DNA from: Verrucomicrobiota bacterium
GTDB taxonomy: Bacteria > Verrucomicrobiota > Verrucomicrobiia > CAIQCK01
Reading direction: 5' to 3'
NCBI GenBank assembly: GCA_026397915.1
Contig: JAPLTX010000045.1
Span: 18,915-82,914 of the forward strand
DNA: 64,000 nt
Shown here: positions 61,580 to 64,000 of the stretch, piece by piece
Position numbering within the stretch: the stretch's first letter is position 1
How the letters are laid out: each line of letters begins with the position of its first letter
The notes under the pieces: model-generated
The model's input: only the letters and a program-made list of their open reading frames with translations
The model's database searches: none
Told to the model about the DNA's origin: nothing
Made by a program: the position numbers and the translations under genes

Positions 61580-64000
61580 TATCGTCCTCCGCCGTCGCAT
61601 CCAGATAATCCACGATGGACTCGTCACCGCGCTTCATCTCCCACTGCGCCTCGACCGCCGCTTTGGTCATTGCCGTGCCGGCCGCGTCGGCGCCGTCGGG
61701 CGTAACGAAAAACTTGCCGGCGAGGATGCTGCGCGTCAGGCAACCGAGAATCTCGCGCAAGCGCGGCTCAGCGGTTGCAAGCTGCTCGCGATACCAGCCG
61801 CGTTTCTCGAACCCGCCGCGCTGCGTGGCGAAAAAGTAGAGACCGCCACCGCACAGCTTGCCTGCTAATTGCTCGGTTGCCAGGATGTAAACAGGAATCT
61901 GTAGGGCACGCGCGCAGCAGAAACTGTGATTGCGATACTTGTCCGGTTTGCCCGTCTTGTAATCAAGGACGATAACCTCATCTCCCGGCCCGCGATCCAC
62001 GCGGTCAATTCGGCCTGCGACGAGCAACGTCGTCTTCTCATCGAGCTTGATCTGTGCGGGAGGCGTGTCGGCAGCACGACCGAACGCCCATTCCGTTGCG
62101 ACGGGGCTGTAACCGTCAGATGCGTGGGCGTATTCGAGCCGCAGCCAGCGTAACAAGTCAGCGCGGATTTTCTCCTGCGTCACGCGCCAGACCAGCGAAT
62201 GACCTGTGACGCCACGCCCACCAAACTCCCCAAACACCTTCATCGCTTCATCGTCCAGCACCACCTCGTTCTCCACACTGCGCGACGGGTCAAGCGGCAG
62301 CAGGTTCCCCATCTGGAAACGCTGGACGATGCCCCTCAGCAGTTCGTGAAAAAGGCTGCCGAAGTCCAGCGCGCTGATCCCCTCCGCGTCCTCCGGTTCC
62401 TCAAGTTCCTCGACGCCCAGCACCTCGCGAAGGAAGAAGCTGAAAGGACAACGGGCGTAAGCTTCGAGGCGAGAGATCGCCCAACGATGTTTCGCCGGAT
62501 CGAACAACCGCTGCACCACCTCCAACGATTCAGGTCGCTCCAAGCAACCGTCGTAGCCTGTCCAGCGCCCGCCGCCCCAACGTGTTCGCTCCAGCAGCAA
62601 TCCCGGCACGAGCGTCGGCGACATCGCGTCAAGCAACGGTGTCACTCCGGCGCCCCCCTCGCGCCGCAATCCCTCCAATAACCGATAATCGAACTCGCCC
62701 ACATCCAGCGCATCACCTTCCGCCGGCACCAATGGCGTAAGCAACACCTTGTGAACACGCGTATCCTTCTCCATCACTGAAAAGTTTGGGACACCGAGCG
62801 TATCGAGCAAGAGTGCCGATGGCACCCGCGGACGGCCAGTGGCGGGCTCAATGCGCGGGAAAGTGATGACCAGCTTCTCGTTTGCAGCGTCGCATGCCAG
62901 CCGGAACAACATCCGCTCCTCGTCCCGACCGCGCGCGACCTTCTCTTCGAGGCGCGCCATACCGTCTTCGGCGGGCAAGACCTTGTTCAACTCTCGCCGC
63001 TCGTCATCGAGCAAAACCGGATCCTCGCGGAGTTGGCGTGGCCAGCCTTTCTCGACCAAGCCGGGCACGATTACCATCGGCCAACTCACACCGCGCGCAG
63101 CCATGATGCCGCCGACAAAAGGCCCGCCTTCTTGGAAAGCTCCTTCGGGCAGCCGCGCCGCCTCGAACGCCTTGCGCGCGTAGAGCGCAAAATCTTCCCG
63201 GCTCGCCGATGCCCGATAGTCGTCAAGCGCGTCGAGCGCGCGCAGTTGATTGAATGCCGTTTCACGCTCCGGGGAATCCGCCAACAGCTCTTTGGCCGAT
63301 ACCTGCGTTGCCGCCGTGAACTCCGACCACTTGCCGTCCTGTGGCAACCGCGCAACCGACCGCGTCAGCTTCTCGATGAAAGCACCTAGTTCCCGCGCGT
63401 CCACCAACTCGCGCATCGCGACAGCGGTCTTCGATTCATCCGAGTGCGACTGCTCCATCTGAAGCTGCTTGATCCGCGCGCGGACACGATCACGCCAGAC
63501 ACTCGCACCAGCAACGATACCGAGTTCGGCGCTGAGGCGGTCCCACTCAGCGCCGCGGGAGGTTGTTGCAGGCGAGAGCGCGGCAAACTCCATCACCTTG
63601 GATCGCGCGAAGTCGCTGGCGGCGATATCGAGCAACAGCAGCAACAGACGTGGCTCGATCGCTTCGAGCGGCGCGCGACCCATTGCAAGATGCAACGGCC
63701 ACCCGCGCGCCGCAGTGAGGTCGCGCAGCAGTGGTCCGTAAGGTTCGTCGCCACGGCTCAGCACGGCGACGTCGCGCAGCGGGTGGCCAGTTTCTTCGCG
63801 CGCAAACGCCAGCGCCTCGCGAAGGATATCGCGACACTCGCGCGCCTCACCTGGTGCAGAAAGAACCTGCAGCGATTTTGGATCGCGAGCCTTGGATTTT
63901 GGATCACGCCGCTGCCGCTTCGCTCCCAGCGCTCCTTCGAACCAAGCGACGGTCGGCCTGGCGAAATCGTAAGCGCGTTCGTCCTCAAACGGGACGAACA
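61572..64000 (-). CDS. addB: AddB-like PD-(D/E)XK nuclease/helicase subunit, 5' end outside window
   Basis: The frame is open from its stop at 61572 to the right edge (809 codons seen); the start is not in the window. The ATG/GTG at 63764 is internal. Features are FAREETGHPLRDVAVLSRG-like sequence near the edge and ARCPFSFFLREVLGVEEL (about 420 residues before the end), then nuclease motifs GRIDRVDRG and IVLDYKTGKPD. The first Fe-S cysteine (ARC) is present, but no three-cysteine cluster follows the nuclease near the C-terminus, so the [4Fe-4S] site of AddB seems lost. It is translationally coupled to addA by an 8-bp overlap. Confidence 0.88.
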   Translation of the reverse strand, partial: FVPFEDERAYDFARPTVAWFEGALGAKRQRRDPKSKARDPKSLQVLSAPGEARECRDILREALAFAREETGHPLRDVAVLSRGDEPYGPLLRDLTAARGWPLHLAMGRAPLEAIEPRLLLLLLDIAASDFARSKVMEFAALSPATTSRGAEWDRLSAELGIVAGASVWRDRVRARIKQLQMEQSHSDESKTAVAMRELVDARELGAFIEKLTRSVARLPQDGKWSEFTAATQVSAKELLADSPERETAFNQLRALDALDDYRASASREDFALYARKAFEAARLPEGAFQEGGPFVGGIMAARGVSWPMVIVPGLVEKGWPRQLREDPVLLDDERRELNKVLPAEDGMARLEEKVARGRDEERMLFRLACDAANEKLVITFPRIEPATGRPRVPSALLLDTLGVPNFSVMEKDTRVHKVLLTPLVPAEGDALDVGEFDYRLLEGLRREGGAGVTPLLDAMSPTLVPGLLLERTRWGGGRWTGYDGCLERPESLEVVQRLFDPAKHRWAISRLEAYARCPFSFFLREVLGVEELEEPEDAEGISALDFGSLFHELLRGIVQRFQMGNLLPLDPSRSVENEVVLDDEAMKVFGEFGGRGVTGHSLVWRVTQEKIRADLLRWLRLEYAHASDGYSPVATEWAFGRAADTPPAQIKLDEKTTLLVAGRIDRVDRGPGDEVIVLDYKTGKPDKYRNHSFCCARALQIPVYILATEQLAGKLCGGGLYFFATQRGGFEKRGWYREQLATAEPRLREILGCLTRSILAGKFFVTPDGADAAGTAMTKAAVEAQWEMKRGDESIVDYLDATAEDDNE

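Overview
The window reads as a chromosomal segment of a GC-rich Gram-negative bacterium, most likely a member of the Verrucomicrobiota. The grounds are a PEP-CTERM-tailed secreted metalloprotease, twin-arginine Gfo/Idh/MocA oxidoreductases and DUF1080-type proteins in a sugar-degradation region, multihaem cytochromes around a Rieske/cytochrome b complex, and dispersed short inverted repeats between genes. The phylum is an inference from gene content; no rRNA is present.

Layout. 1-2.2 kb: a more AT-rich patch with a two-gene DUF262 + HEPN cassette, a candidate toxin-antitoxin or defence module, next to 21-bp tandem repeats. 2.2-18.8 kb: housekeeping genes (aspS, hisS, an HU/IHF protein, S41 protease, MFS pump, bifunctional nuclease, a degenerate Ser/Thr kinase, tRNA-Glu, tRNA-Val, trpS-scpA-scpB-pheA, a PEP-CTERM protease, a Wza-like lipoprotein, ychF). 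The pheA gene lacks about half of its prephenate dehydratase domain. 18.8-27.4 kb: a minus-strand respiratory operon containing two small cytochromes c, a porin, a flavin/iron-sulfur oxidoreductase, Rieske protein, cytochrome b and a six-haem cytochrome c, with a PocR/AraC regulator upstream. 27.5-33.1 kb: holin-like membrane protein, PPIase, lexA, M42-like peptidase, tRNA-Lys and a sodium:solute symporter. 33.2-36.4 kb: an accessory patch with three unrecognised genes, a three-armed palindrome inside a reading frame, and an 11-unit 21-bp repeat whose units can fold as hairpins.

36.4-58.3 kb is a carbohydrate-catabolism region. It holds an SMP-30 lactonase, two overlapping Gfo/Idh genes, a HEAT-repeat protein, two paralogous AraC regulators, an FAD oxidoreductase, a large GH5-like hydrolase, a 1417-residue GH38-like hydrolase, and an end segment of URO-D-like protein, SDR and mannonate dehydratase. 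The likely logic is extracytoplasmic glycan cleavage and oxidation, then entry through D-mannonate, under control of the two AraC proteins. The substrate cannot be read from the sequence. 58.4-64 kb carries an AddA/AddB-type helicase-nuclease pair; addB runs off the right edge.

The observations I rate highest are the DUF262/HEPN cassette, the hairpin minisatellite, the three-armed palindrome inside a gene, three intergenic hairpins with iterated-oligomer arms, the truncated pheA, possible leaderless starts (lexA, PocR regulator, M42 peptidase), and a shared 12-bp site upstream of the two large glycoside hydrolases. All functional assignments rest on reading motifs by eye; no searches were run.
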